Assembly (NCBI GenBank): GCA_900545405.1
Contig: UQYT01000009.1
Coordinates: 3,432-67,431, forward strand
DNA: 64,000 nucleotides
Source: an uncultured Eubacteriales bacterium
Lineage (GTDB): Bacteria > Bacillota > Clostridia > Oscillospirales > Oscillospiraceae
Direction of reading: 5' to 3'
Notes under the pieces: generated by a model
The model's database searches: none
Seen by the model: the letters and a program-made list of their open reading frames with translations, nothing else
Told to the model about the DNA's origin: nothing
Made by a program: the position numbers and the translations under genes
Shown here: positions 23,477 through 31,526 of the stretch, piece by piece
Layout: each line of letters opens with the position of its first letter
How positions within the stretch are numbered: position 1 is the first letter of the stretch

Positions 23477-24235
23477 ATGTCAGCCACAAGAAAGAGATAT
23501 GTCGCAAGACTGGTAGGGCGCTGTCTGATTTTCATCGCCTGCGTCTGCCTTTGGGTCTTCCGCCCGCAGGCCTTCGACGTGCTGGAGGGGAACAATTTTT
23601 TCCGCCGCCTCTCGCCGCTGCACCTGCTCTGGGTGATTTGGGCCGCAGACATGTTTTTGCAGATAGTGCCCATAAAGAACAAGGTGCCGCTCGGCTCGCA
23701 GAAGCTCTTTGCAAACCGCTTCAGACCTATCCGCGAGAAGATAAATTACGAGGCGCTGAGGAACTATATAACGGCCACCACCCGCTCCGCGTACAAGGTG
23801 TTCATCCTCTGGTGCCTGCTCATCGCGGCGATAGGGCTGCTGCACCGCTTCGGCGTCATAGACCGGACGGCGCTCTTCATAATCTCGGTGCTGTTCTACG
23901 TCTGCGACCTCATCTGCGTGCTCATCTGGTGCCCCTTCCGGCTCATCATGAAGAACCGCTGCTGCACCACCTGCCGCATCTTCAACTGGGACCATCTCAT
24001 GATGTTCTCGCCGCTTATCTTCATGGGCGGCTTCTACGCCGTCTCGCTGGTCGTCATGGCAATAGCGGCCTGGCTGGTCTGGGAGCTGTGCGTCATGATG
24101 TACCCGGAGCGCTTCTGGGACCACGCCAACGCGGCGCTCAAGTGCTCGGAGTGCACGGATAAGCTCCCAGTACTGTCACAAGCTGAGGGACGACGCCCCG
24201 GCAAATCACATTTCCTGAGAGGTATGCCATTATGA
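23477..24235 (+). CDS. Membrane protein with cysteine pairs, unknown function
   Basis: About 252 residues with five hydrophobic segments. A cytosolic loop has KNRCCTTCRIFNWDH, and a C-terminal CSEC pair lies near residue 223, suggesting a metal or iron-sulfur site. The frame is open further upstream; ATG 23477 behind GGGGAGAG fits best. It lies divergent to the ferredoxin operon and shares its operator, which hints at a redox role. First of four coupled genes ending in a PrsW-like protease. I do not recognise the family. Confidence 0.7.
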   Translation: MSATRKRYVARLVGRCLIFIACVCLWVFRPQAFDVLEGNNFFRRLSPLHLLWVIWAADMFLQIVPIKNKVPLGSQKLFANRFRPIREKINYEALRNYITATTRSAYKVFILWCLLIAAIGLLHRFGVIDRTALFIISVLFYVCDLICVLIWCPFRLIMKNRCCTTCRIFNWDHLMMFSPLIFMGGFYAVSLVVMAIAAWLVWELCVMMYPERFWDHANAALKCSECTDKLPVLSQAEGRRPGKSHFLRGMPL

Positions 24236-25032
24236 AAAAACTCGCAGCAACGCTTCTGACCGCCTGCCTGCTCTGCGGCGGCCTGATGACCGGCGCCCTG
24301 GCCGACACCTGGGAGCCGGACGAATTCAACGCCTGGATGACGGACAACGTCGGCTCCATAGACGAGAACACCACGCCCGAGGAACTTGACGAGATCATCG
24401 ACAAGCTCTCCAACGCGGAGATAGCCCTGCCCGAGGAGGGCGACGGGCTCACCGGCAGCATGACGGCCGGCTCATATGGAGGAAGCATCAATCAGCTCTT
24501 CGCCGAGCTCCAGAAGAAGCTGGCCGAAGAGGCCAAGAGCACCGCCATGGATCGCATCGAGGAAATCCGGGCGCAACAGGCTGAGCAGTCCAAAGTCTCC
24601 GGCTACATAAGTGATCTGCGCGGCCTCAGGCTCAAGCTGGCCGACGACGAGATGACCTGCGCCATGCCCGACGAGATCGTCGCATACATGCAGGAGAAGT
24701 CCATCGCCCTGCCGGAGGACCCCTCCGCCGTTAACCGCGAGCAGCTGGAGGACGCCATCGTCGGTCTGGAGTCCTACGTTGAATACCTGGGCACAGACAT
24801 CAACTACAGCACGACGTACATCCAGGACTACATGGGCCTGTACGACAGCTATACCAGCGGCGCCACCTCGGCCATCGACGCCGCAAACAAGACCCTGAGC
24901 GACTTAATGATGAGCGGCACCATGCTCGGCTCCGGCCTCGGCATGACCGTGACCGCGCTCATAGTCGGCCTTGCCGTCGGCGCGGGCGTCACGGCGCTGG
25001 TGCTGAAAAAGAAGTCCTCCAAGGCGTCATGA
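24232..25032 (+). CDS. Exported helical protein with C-terminal membrane anchor
   Basis: 266 residues. Signal peptide to about residue 24 (ALA-DTW), a long helical, probably coiled-coil middle (QLFAELQKKLAEEAKSTAMD and onward) and a C-terminal hydrophobic segment (about 240-258) ending in KKKSSKAS. It should sit outside the membrane, anchored at its C terminus. Overlaps the previous gene by ATGA and the next by ATGA. No known domain recognised; it is a plausible substrate or partner of the PrsW-like protein two genes on. Confidence 0.7.
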   Translation: MKKLAATLLTACLLCGGLMTGALADTWEPDEFNAWMTDNVGSIDENTTPEELDEIIDKLSNAEIALPEEGDGLTGSMTAGSYGGSINQLFAELQKKLAEEAKSTAMDRIEEIRAQQAEQSKVSGYISDLRGLRLKLADDEMTCAMPDEIVAYMQEKSIALPEDPSAVNREQLEDAIVGLESYVEYLGTDINYSTTYIQDYMGLYDSYTSGATSAIDAANKTLSDLMMSGTMLGSGLGMTVTALIVGLAVGAGVTALVLKKKSSKAS

Positions 25033-25661
25033 TCTACCTGAGATTTGCCGGGGCGGCGGCCGCGCTGGTCTGGGGACTGTGCACGGCCTTCCGGCCCAGG
25101 GTGCCGCTCTACTACAAGATAGTTTTCTTCGGCATGGCCAGCTGCTTCCTCGGCAGCTGCTACGAGGCGCTGGCCCGGCTGCTGGAGCCCTCGGCGGCGG
25201 AGGGCTTCCACGTCGGATATTTCGGCTATATCGGCCTCTTTTTCTTCCTGTATTCGTCCTATTACGGGGCCATAAACAGCCTCGCCGACGGCGGCGGGCG
25301 GGAATTTCGCCGCTTCCGGCTCATCGCGGGCCTGGCCGCGGCGCTCATAGGCGTGTCGGGCCTCTGCGGGGCCTGGCTGGCGTCGGGGCAGCACGTGCTG
25401 CTGACCATCTTCATCCTGCCCGTGACCATGGCGGCCTACTTCGCGGCCAAGCTGCTCATCATGCCGGACGTGGAGCTCGGCATAATCGCGGCGATGCGGC
25501 CCTTCAACGCGCTGGTCCTGCTCCTCTGCGTGGTGCAGGCGGCGGAGTTTTGCTTCGCTCCGGGCGGCGCGGCGGGCTGGGCGCTCGCGGCCTGCGACGG
25601 TGTGCTGCTGGCGCTGGCTCTGCCCGCGGCGAGAATGGGGGTGCGCAAGTGGTTTATCTGA
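25029..25661 (+). CDS. Polytopic membrane protein, unknown
   Basis: 210 residues, six or seven hydrophobic helices and almost no soluble part. Overlaps its upstream neighbour by ATGA and its downstream neighbour by 13 bases. No motif recognised; its context links it to the PrsW-like protease. Confidence 0.65.
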   Translation: MIYLRFAGAAAALVWGLCTAFRPRVPLYYKIVFFGMASCFLGSCYEALARLLEPSAAEGFHVGYFGYIGLFFFLYSSYYGAINSLADGGGREFRRFRLIAGLAAALIGVSGLCGAWLASGQHVLLTIFILPVTMAAYFAAKLLIMPDVELGIIAAMRPFNALVLLLCVVQAAEFCFAPGGAAGWALAACDGVLLALALPAARMGVRKWFI

Positions 25662-26269
25662 TCCTCATCTGCTTCGCCGTGCCTCTGCTCCTGCTCATGA
25701 CGCTGCTCGACAGGCGCTCGCGCCTGCTCGTGGGCTTCATGCTGCTGGGCATGCTCGTGGCGGTCAGCTCCTATGAGATAAACTCCACGGTGCAGTTCCT
25801 GCTCGGCATGTCCGGGCGGGAGATCTCCGTCAAGGTCGCGCCCGTGGTGGAGGAGCTGCTCAAGGCCCTGCCCGTGCTCTTTTACGCCGCGCTGGTCTGC
25901 GACGACAGGCGGCAGCTGCTCCCGCTGGGCATGTCCGTGGGCATAGGCTTCGCCCTGCTGGAGAACGCCTATCTGCTCATAACCTACGCCGAACAGGTGA
26001 CGCTCGGCTGGGCCGTGATACGCGGCATCTCAACCAGCCTCTCTCACGGGCTGTGCACCCTTGCGGTGGGCTACGGCATGCAGTTCCTGCGTCGGCAGAA
26101 GAAGCTCTTCTACACCGGCATCTTCGGCCTGCTGTCCCTGGCCATGACCTACCACGCCACGTTCAACCTGCTCATTCAGTCAGACCTCGACTGGCTGGGC
26201 ATGCTGCTGCCCATCACCACCTACGCCGTCTTTCGTCTCCTCACGCGGAAAAAGGCGCGCAAAGCATGA
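25649..26269 (+). CDS. PrsW-like intramembrane metalloprotease
   Basis: 206 residues, all membrane helices. The family motifs are present: APVVEELLKALP (the EE pair), GFALLENAYLL (E and N), SHGLCTLAVGYG (H) and YHATFNLL (H). PrsW cleaves anti-sigma factors at the membrane; here the operon carries an anchored exported protein instead, which may be its target. The start is GTG 25649 within the end of the preceding gene, with a run of G upstream. A strong terminator follows. Confidence 0.8.
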   Translation: MVYLILICFAVPLLLLMTLLDRRSRLLVGFMLLGMLVAVSSYEINSTVQFLLGMSGREISVKVAPVVEELLKALPVLFYAALVCDDRRQLLPLGMSVGIGFALLENAYLLITYAEQVTLGWAVIRGISTSLSHGLCTLAVGYGMQFLRRQKKLFYTGIFGLLSLAMTYHATFNLLIQSDLDWLGMLLPITTYAVFRLLTRKKARKA

Positions 26270-26274
26270 GAATA

Positions 26275-26305
26275 CCCCCGGCCGACGAGGCCGGGGGCGT
26301 TTTTT
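26275..26305. terminator. Terminator of the PrsW operon
   Basis: Nine-bp GC stem (26275-26283/26289-26297), loop GACGA, then CGTTTTTT. It overlaps the stop of the converging gene at 26304. Confidence 0.9.
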
Positions 26306-26789
26306 ATTTCGTGGCGAACTTCTTCGTGAAGAAGTCGGTGAAGGCGGCGAGCTCCTCGTCCTGGGAGACGTAGACGTAGAGCTTCTCGTCGTCGAGCCAG
26401 TCGTAGGCGTTGATGGCTATGTAGCCGCGCTTGTCGGGGCAGATGACGAAGGCGTCGGTGGGGTACTTGTTCCGATAGGCCTTGAGGATGTCGGAGCGGC
26501 GGCAGACCACGGCCTCGCCCCGGCCGCTCAGGTCGGGCACGGTGGGCACCACGACTATCGTCTCCGCGGCCTCGTTCCAGCCCACGATGAGGCTGCCTAT
26601 CTTCGTCTTGCTGCCGTGGACGAAGCCGTAGTTGAAGCGGCTCACGTCCTCCGTGTAGCCGTAGATCAGCCGGTAGTCGTCCCCATTTTCCACGGCGTCG
26701 TTGAAGAGCTCGCGCATCCGCCGCGCGTTCGCCGCGCTCTTTTCCATGTCGATCTCCGGGCCCTTGAAGAGCTTGCCGAAAAGTCCCAT
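26304..26789 (-). CDS. Conserved hypothetical cytosolic protein
   Basis: 161 residues, no signal or membrane segment. Begins MGLFGKLFKGPEIDMEKSA, a style seen in small proteins linked to phosphate or envelope stress, but I do not recognise a family. Ends in a run of acidic and aromatic residues (DEELAAFTDFFTKKF). The ribosome site is AGGAGG. The palindromic operator 26818-26849 overlaps its promoter region, so it is probably controlled by the TetR regulator encoded just upstream. Confidence 0.65.
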   Translation of the reverse strand: MGLFGKLFKGPEIDMEKSAANARRMRELFNDAVENGDDYRLIYGYTEDVSRFNYGFVHGSKTKIGSLIVGWNEAAETIVVVPTVPDLSGRGEAVVCRRSDILKAYRNKYPTDAFVICPDKRGYIAINAYDWLDDEKLYVYVSQDEELAAFTDFFTKKFATK

Positions 26790-26817
26790 GTGAGTTTTCC
26801 TCCTGATTTTTTCTTAT

Positions 26818-26849
26818 AATAAATACAAAATCGAATATTTGTATTTATT
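26818..26849. promoter_or_regulatory. TetR operator 1
   Basis: Perfect 12-bp arms AATAAATACAAA/TTTGTATTTATT separated by 8 bases. The inner AC and GT are 14 bases apart, the same geometry as the copy at 27522-27557. Confidence 0.75.
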
Positions 26850-26888
26850 CTGCGCAAAAAACATATCCGCCGGAGCGCCCGGGCGGAT

Positions 26889-27506
26889 CTATTCACTTTC
26901 CCGCCGGAACAAGTCGAGGCGGTCCACGATGGCGTCAATCTGAAAAGCGGCCGTAGCGTCCGCCGCCTCGGGCACGAAGAGGGGCAGCGTGTCCGGTATG
27001 CCCCGGCGGACTATCATGACGGTCAGGCTGAGGTTTATGAAGAGGCTTATCCGCTCCCGGTCCGCGCGGATGCCGAAGCTCTCGAGGATGCCGCCGAAGA
27101 GCCGCGCCTGCTTCTCGCGGAAGGCGGCGTAACTCTCGGGCGAGAGCCGCCGGAAGATGAGCTGCTGCTCCTCCACCGTCAGCACCGCGATGCCGTGCTG
27201 CTCGCCGTAGCAGCACGAGTGCAGAAAGCGCCGCACCGCCTCCCGCCAGCTCAACTCCGGGTCCGCCATCAGGCTGCGCGCGTACTCGAGTATCCGCGGC
27301 TGCTGGAGATAGAGCGACTCGACGATGAGGTCCTCCTTGGTGGGGAAGAAGGTGTAGAAAAAGCTCCGCGAGATGCCCACGGCGCGGTATATCTGCTCCA
27401 CCGTAGTGTGCTGTATGCCCTGCCTTGCCATCAGCTCCAGCGCGACGGAGACCAGCTCGTTGCGTATGCGCTCGCGCTCGGCCTCGGAATAGGCTACCTT
27501 CGGCAT
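26889..27506 (-). CDS. TetR-family transcriptional repressor
   Basis: 205 residues. N-terminal helix-turn-helix (about 10-60) with TTVEQIYRAVGISRSFFYTFFPTKE cut by the usual YTFF recognition helix; the C-terminal ligand domain is unlike any I know. The start ATG 27506 follows GGGGAGGG; the longer frame lacks a ribosome site. Matching operators lie before its own gene (27522-27557) and before its downstream neighbour (26818-26849), so autoregulation plus control of the 26304 gene is likely. Confidence 0.9.
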   Translation of the reverse strand: MPKVAYSEAERERIRNELVSVALELMARQGIQHTTVEQIYRAVGISRSFFYTFFPTKEDLIVESLYLQQPRILEYARSLMADPELSWREAVRRFLHSCCYGEQHGIAVLTVEEQQLIFRRLSPESYAAFREKQARLFGGILESFGIRADRERISLFINLSLTVMIVRRGIPDTLPLFVPEAADATAAFQIDAIVDRLDLFRRESE

Positions 27507-27521
27507 CCCGACCCTCCCCTC

Positions 27522-27557
27522 AAAATAAAGACAAAAACAAGAAACCGTATTTATCTT
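27522..27557. promoter_or_regulatory. TetR operator 2
   Basis: AAAATAAAGAC-N14-GTATTTATCTT, 9 of 11 arm positions symmetric. Same half site and same 14-base spacing as operator 1. It lies 15-50 bases upstream of the tetR ATG. Confidence 0.7.
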
Positions 27558-27606
27558 ACCACAAAGCCCGGGGCGATTCAACAGCGAACCGCCCCGGGCC
27601 TGAAAT

Positions 27607-28398
27607 TTATTTGACATCCGCGTATCTCACACGTGCGGCGAGGAACTTCCGCAGCTCCGGCAGCGTGCCGGTCAGCAGGTCCTTCTTTTGCAGCAGCGTG
27701 ACGCAGCCGGCGTAGACGGGCATCAGGAGGTCCGCCGTCTCGACTACGCACTCGAAGTCGCCGTAGCCGTAGCTGTGCGCCGCGGCGAGGTTGTCCTCCT
27801 GCGTGAGGGACATGCCCTCGTCCGAAAAGCTCACGCGCAGCTTTGCGGCCTCGGCGGGGGAGAGCTCGCGCGAGAGCAGCTGCTTGGCCGCGCGGTCATA
27901 GGCGCTGGGCCGGGCGAAGCGGCGCTTGAGCAGGCCCGCAATGCCGAGCAGCAGACAGATGAGCCCCGGCCAAAGCAGCACGCCGAGCTCCTCCCTGGCC
28001 ACGAGCGCGCCGAAACAGAGCAGCGCCCCGGCGATGAGCCCCGCCGCGCCCAGCAGACGCGGGGCGTTCCGCCAGAGCGACGCCGAGCCCACCACAAAGC
28101 AGACCGCGCCGACGATGAGCGGCCAGAGCAGCTCCCGCGGCTGCATCGCGCACGGCACGATGAGCGCAAGACTCAGCAGCCAGCAGAAAAAGCCCAGCGC
28201 CCTCTGCCGGCGGCGCCGGTTCCCGAGCACGTCCTCCGGAGCCTTTTCAACGCTGTTGAGCTTGTCCGTGAGCTCCCAGAGCTTCGGCATCCGCTCACGC
28301 GAGGCGAGCTCCACGCGCTTTTCCAGCGCGCGGCTGACCTGCCCTTCGAGCGCACCGGCGTCGGCGGGGGATATGAGAAAGGTGAAATTCGTCTCCAT
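27607..28398 (-). CDS. Membrane protein with YcxB-like C-terminal region
   Basis: 263 residues: a soluble N-terminal part (about 1-65), four hydrophobic helices (about 66-160), then a cytosolic C-terminal part (about 175-263). The layout and the final beta-rich region (RVSFSDEGMSLTQ, then YGDFECVVETADLLMPV) resemble YcxB-like proteins. Function unknown. Separated from tetR by 100 bases containing operator 2. Confidence 0.65.
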   Translation of the reverse strand: METNFTFLISPADAGALEGQVSRALEKRVELASRERMPKLWELTDKLNSVEKAPEDVLGNRRRRQRALGFFCWLLSLALIVPCAMQPRELLWPLIVGAVCFVVGSASLWRNAPRLLGAAGLIAGALLCFGALVAREELGVLLWPGLICLLLGIAGLLKRRFARPSAYDRAAKQLLSRELSPAEAAKLRVSFSDEGMSLTQEDNLAAAHSYGYGDFECVVETADLLMPVYAGCVTLLQKKDLLTGTLPELRKFLAARVRYADVK

Positions 28399-28494
28399 GT
28401 CGGCCTCCTTACAGGGGATGCCGCGAGCATATCACAGCGGCCTTGTGAATATATGAACTATCCCTGAATTCTCCCCGTATCCTGTGGAAAACAG

Positions 28495-28523
28495 GTGACA
28501 GGCGCACAGGGGAATGGTATAAT
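28495..28523 (+). promoter_or_regulatory. Promoter of the 28553 gene
   Basis: GTGACA (28495-28500), 17-base spacer, TATAAT (28518-28523). Confidence 0.7.
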
Positions 28524-28552
28524 CGTCCAAATCTTCAAGGGGAGGCGATATC

Positions 28553-29098
28553 ATGCTGGAGAAACTCAAAAGGGCGCTTTTCTCTGTTGAAACGACAGAG
28601 CCTTGGAGCGGGGAGATGGTGCTCGAGGCAGCCGGACCCGGCAAGCGCGCGGGCTACAAGCTAGCGAGCTATTCGACCGTCGCGCTGCGCTGGGTGAGCC
28701 GCGAGCGCGGGGCGGACGGCGAACCGCTCAGGGTCCGCGAGCCGCATGAGAGCACCGTGAAATACGCCCTCGCGGGCGGCTTCACCGCCGCCGGACGGCG
28801 CTACGGCGAGCTTTCGGAGCTCTTCACCGAGCACGACAAGACCAAGACCTTCTGCCGCGACCGCTGCGGCCGGGAGGTGCTCTATCTCGCCGAGCGCTTC
28901 CCCTGCTTCGACAGCCACGACTTCACCTACGAAAACCGCTTCTACCGCTGGCTCTTTCTCCGTGAAAACGACCGCCTCACCCGCGTGTACCACGAGGACG
29001 AGACCGGCAGCGTCTATGTCACCGAGGACGTGAAGTACCTCGAAGAACCCCGCTGGCGTGAAATGCTCCGCCTGGACTACTTCGAGCGGCGCTGGTGA
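28553..29098 (+). CDS. Hypothetical protein
   Basis: 181 residues, soluble, charged, rich in Arg and aromatic residues; no signal peptide. Contains CRDRCG near residue 103, which might bind a metal. Own promoter and a GGGGAGG ribosome site. No family recognised; converges on the 29111 gene with only 12 bases between the stops. Confidence 0.6.
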   Translation: MLEKLKRALFSVETTEPWSGEMVLEAAGPGKRAGYKLASYSTVALRWVSRERGADGEPLRVREPHESTVKYALAGGFTAAGRRYGELSELFTEHDKTKTFCRDRCGREVLYLAERFPCFDSHDFTYENRFYRWLFLRENDRLTRVYHEDETGSVYVTEDVKYLEEPRWREMLRLDYFERRW

Positions 29099-29110
29099 GG
29101 AGGTGACCGC

Positions 29111-29512
29111 TCAATCTATTAGCCCCAGCTTTCGAAGGCGGCTCGTGATACTGTCGGGACTGCGCTGCATTTCCCGGGAAAGATACCGTGTACTCCGGCT
29201 GGTGCCGAAATAGAGCCTCTTGAGACGCGCATCATCTGCCTTTGTCCAGGGTTTTCCGGCATTTTGATACATGGACTTGCGCTTCGCCGCCGAGACTTCC
29301 CTGGCTGCCTTTTTCTCAGCCTCGCGCTCTTCGCGCTGCTTTTTCAGCATGGAGGCGTATGACTCGAGCGTACAGTGCTCCAGTACAGTGCGCAGCGCTT
29401 CCTGCACGAGCTCGTCGGAGCAGCAGTCCCAATGGGACAGCGCCTCGCCGGTGATGGGGTTTATGCCGATGCTGAGGTTTTCGACCATTGTCCGGGCCAT
29501 CAGATCATCCAT
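29111..29512 (-). CDS. Hypothetical protein with C-terminal Myb/SANT-like helix-turn-helix
   Basis: 133 residues. N-terminal part begins MDDLMARTMVENLSIGINP, then a charged helix (LKKQREEREAEKKAA). The last 45 residues (KPWTKADDARLKRLYFGTS to SITSRLRKLGLI) look like a DNA-binding helical triad of the type found at the ends of some clostridial helicases and phage proteins. ATG 29512 is preferred to the longer frame because of the GGGGGCG upstream. Role unknown. Confidence 0.6.
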   Translation of the reverse strand: MDDLMARTMVENLSIGINPITGEALSHWDCCSDELVQEALRTVLEHCTLESYASMLKKQREEREAEKKAAREVSAAKRKSMYQNAGKPWTKADDARLKRLYFGTSRSTRYLSREMQRSPDSITSRLRKLGLID

Positions 29513-29585
29513 GTCAACGCCCCCTGTTATTTTTTCACAGCTATCATACCACACATCGCAGCACTAAGTAAATTCTAACCGCAGG

Positions 29586-29625
29586 ACAAACGTGACGCAC
29601 AGTTGTCACGTTTGTATGCTATAAT
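29586..29625 (+). promoter_or_regulatory. Palindromic operator and promoter of the WYL operon
   Basis: Perfect 11-bp arms ACAAACGTGAC/GTCACGTTTGT (29586-29596/29605-29615) separated by 8 bases. The -10 box TATAAT (29620-29625) lies 4 bases downstream, so the palindrome replaces or covers the -35 region. Best explained as the binding site of the WYL regulator it precedes. Confidence 0.75.
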
Positions 29626-29654
29626 GGGCAAAAAGTGCGGAAGGGGGCGGGGGC

Positions 29655-30581
29655 TTGAGGTTGGACAGACTCATCGGCATACTTTCGCTGCTGCTCCAGC
29701 GCGAGCGGGTCACGGCGGCAGAGATGGCGGAGCTGTTCGAGGTCTCACGACGTACGGTGCTGCGGGATGTGGACGAGCTCTGCCGCGCTGGCATACCGCT
29801 GGTAACCATCCAGGGGGCGGGTGGGGGCATATCCATAATGGATGGCTATCGGCTCGACCGCACCGTGCTCACCTCCTCGGAGATGCAGGCCATTCTCGCC
29901 GGGCTGCGCAGTCTCGACTCGGTCAGCGGCACACGGCGCTATGCCCAGCTCATGGAAAAGCTCTCAGCCGGCTCAGGCACGCTCGTGCCCGGCGGCGCAC
30001 ACATGCTAATTGACCTCTCTTCCTGGTACAGGACCAGTCTGCCGCCCAAGATAGAGCTCATAAGCGCCGCAATTGAGCAGAGGCGGACACTGCGCTTCGC
30101 ATACTTCTCCCCATCTGGCGAGAGCATACGCGAGGCGGAGCCATATTATCTCGTCTTCCACTGGTCGTCCTGGTATGTATGGGCCTGGTGCCGTTTGCGG
30201 AAGAATTACCGGCTCTTCAAGCTGGGCCGCATGGCGGAGTTAGAGCCGGGCGAGACTTTTGAGCCGCGCGGGGCGCCGCTCCCCCAGCTAGAGCCTGAGC
30301 ACATATTTCCCGCGCGGCGCAAGGTCACAGTCCTCTTTGAGCCTCGGTACAAGTGGCGTTTGGTAGAGGAGTACGGCTCCGACAGCTTTACCACCCGCAC
30401 CGACGGGCGGCTGCGCTTCACCGGCTGCTTCCCGGACGATGAGAGCGTGCTGAGCTGGCTGCTTACCTTCGGCGGCGGAGCGGAGCTGACTGAGCCCGAG
30501 GAACTGAGGGAGAAGCTCTCACGGCTGGGACGGGAGCTGGCGGAGCGATATTCCAAAGGAGGCGGGACGGATGGCGACTGA
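29655..30581 (+). CDS. WYL-domain transcriptional regulator (YafY type)
   Basis: 308 residues. N-terminal DeoR-like helix-turn-helix (about 1-60) with VTAAEMAELFEVSRRTVLRD. WYL sensor domain (about 140-215), here with YYLVFHWSSWYVWAWC in place of the usual WYL region, and a C-terminal WCX region. The start is TTG 29655 behind AAGGGGGCGG. It leads an operon with TfoX-like, GyrI-like and DUF3795-like genes. The palindrome before it suggests autoregulation by a small ligand. Confidence 0.9.
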   Translation: MRLDRLIGILSLLLQRERVTAAEMAELFEVSRRTVLRDVDELCRAGIPLVTIQGAGGGISIMDGYRLDRTVLTSSEMQAILAGLRSLDSVSGTRRYAQLMEKLSAGSGTLVPGGAHMLIDLSSWYRTSLPPKIELISAAIEQRRTLRFAYFSPSGESIREAEPYYLVFHWSSWYVWAWCRLRKNYRLFKLGRMAELEPGETFEPRGAPLPQLEPEHIFPARRKVTVLFEPRYKWRLVEEYGSDSFTTRTDGRLRFTGCFPDDESVLSWLLTFGGGAELTEPEELREKLSRLGRELAERYSKGGGTDGD

Positions 30582-30906
30582 CAGGGGTTTTGTCGAGTAC
30601 GTCACGGAGCAGCTGCAGGGCGCGGGGAGCGTGCGAGCGAAGCGGATGTTCGGGGAGTACGGGCTCTTTTGCGATGGGCTGTTCTTTGCTGTCGTCTGCG
30701 CGGACCAGCTCTTCATCAAGCCCACGGAGGCGGCGCGCTCGGCCTTCCCTGACTTGCCCATGGCCCCGCCATACGAGGGCGCGAAGGACTACATCCTCGT
30801 CGAGGACATCGACGACACGCAGACGCTCACGGCTCTCGCCTCGCTCACCTGCGAGGCGCTGAGGGCCTCGGAGCGTCCCAAAAGGAGGAAATATGGCTGC
30901 ATTTGA
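30571..30906 (+). CDS. TfoX N-terminal-domain protein
   Basis: 111 residues matching the TfoX/Sxy N-terminal fold: VRAKRMFGEYGLFCDGLFFA, then FIKPTEAA and PPYEGAKDYILVED. Only this domain is present, without the competence C-terminal half. It overlaps the WYL gene by 11 bases and has AAAGGAGG upstream. Function in bacteria lacking competence control is unclear. Confidence 0.85.
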   Translation: MATDRGFVEYVTEQLQGAGSVRAKRMFGEYGLFCDGLFFAVVCADQLFIKPTEAARSAFPDLPMAPPYEGAKDYILVEDIDDTQTLTALASLTCEALRASERPKRRKYGCI

Positions 30907-31525
30907 CTTCAAAAAGGAGTTCCCGGAGTTCTATCTCCCGGCACGCACCCCGCATCTCATAGAGATACCCGAGCTGCCCTACCTCGCCGTGCGCGGCAGG
31001 GGCGACCCCAACGCCGAGGGCGGCGAGTACAAGGCAGCCGTGGGCATGCTCTACGCCGTGGCGTACACGATAAAGATGAGCCGCCTCTCCGGCAGCGCGC
31101 CGGAGGGCTATTTCGACTACGTCGTGCCGCCGCTGGAGGGCCTCTGGTGGACGGAGGACGGGCTGGGCATAGACCTAACGCGCAAGGGCGATTTCCACTG
31201 GATCGCGCTCATCCGCCTGCCGGATTTCGTGACGCGCGATGTCTTCGCCTCCGCCGTCGCCTCGGCGGAGCGAAAGAAGGGGCTGGACCTCTTGCGCGTG
31301 GAGCTGCTGCGATACGCCGACGGCCTCTCGGTGCAGTGCATGCACCTCGGCTCCTACGACGCCGAGCCGGAGACACTTGAGGCCATGGAACGCTGCGCCG
31401 CCGAAAACGGCTGCGTCCCCGACTACGCCGGGCGCTTCCACCACGAGCTCTATCTCAGCGACCCCCGCCGCTGCAAGCCGGAGCGGCTCCGGACGGTCAT
31501 CCGCATACCGGTGAGGAGGGCGTGA
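30893..31525 (+). CDS. GyrI-like small-molecule-binding protein
   Basis: 210 residues of the GyrI/SHS2 type common in this operon style: AVRGRGDPNAEGGEYKAAVG near the start, a central WWTEDGLGIDL, and a C-terminal HHELYLSDPRRCKPERLRT. These proteins bind or hydrolyse small hydrophobic compounds. Overlaps the TfoX-like gene by 14 bases. Confidence 0.85.
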   Translation: MAAFDFKKEFPEFYLPARTPHLIEIPELPYLAVRGRGDPNAEGGEYKAAVGMLYAVAYTIKMSRLSGSAPEGYFDYVVPPLEGLWWTEDGLGIDLTRKGDFHWIALIRLPDFVTRDVFASAVASAERKKGLDLLRVELLRYADGLSVQCMHLGSYDAEPETLEAMERCAAENGCVPDYAGRFHHELYLSDPRRCKPERLRTVIRIPVRRA

Positions 31526-31526
31526 G

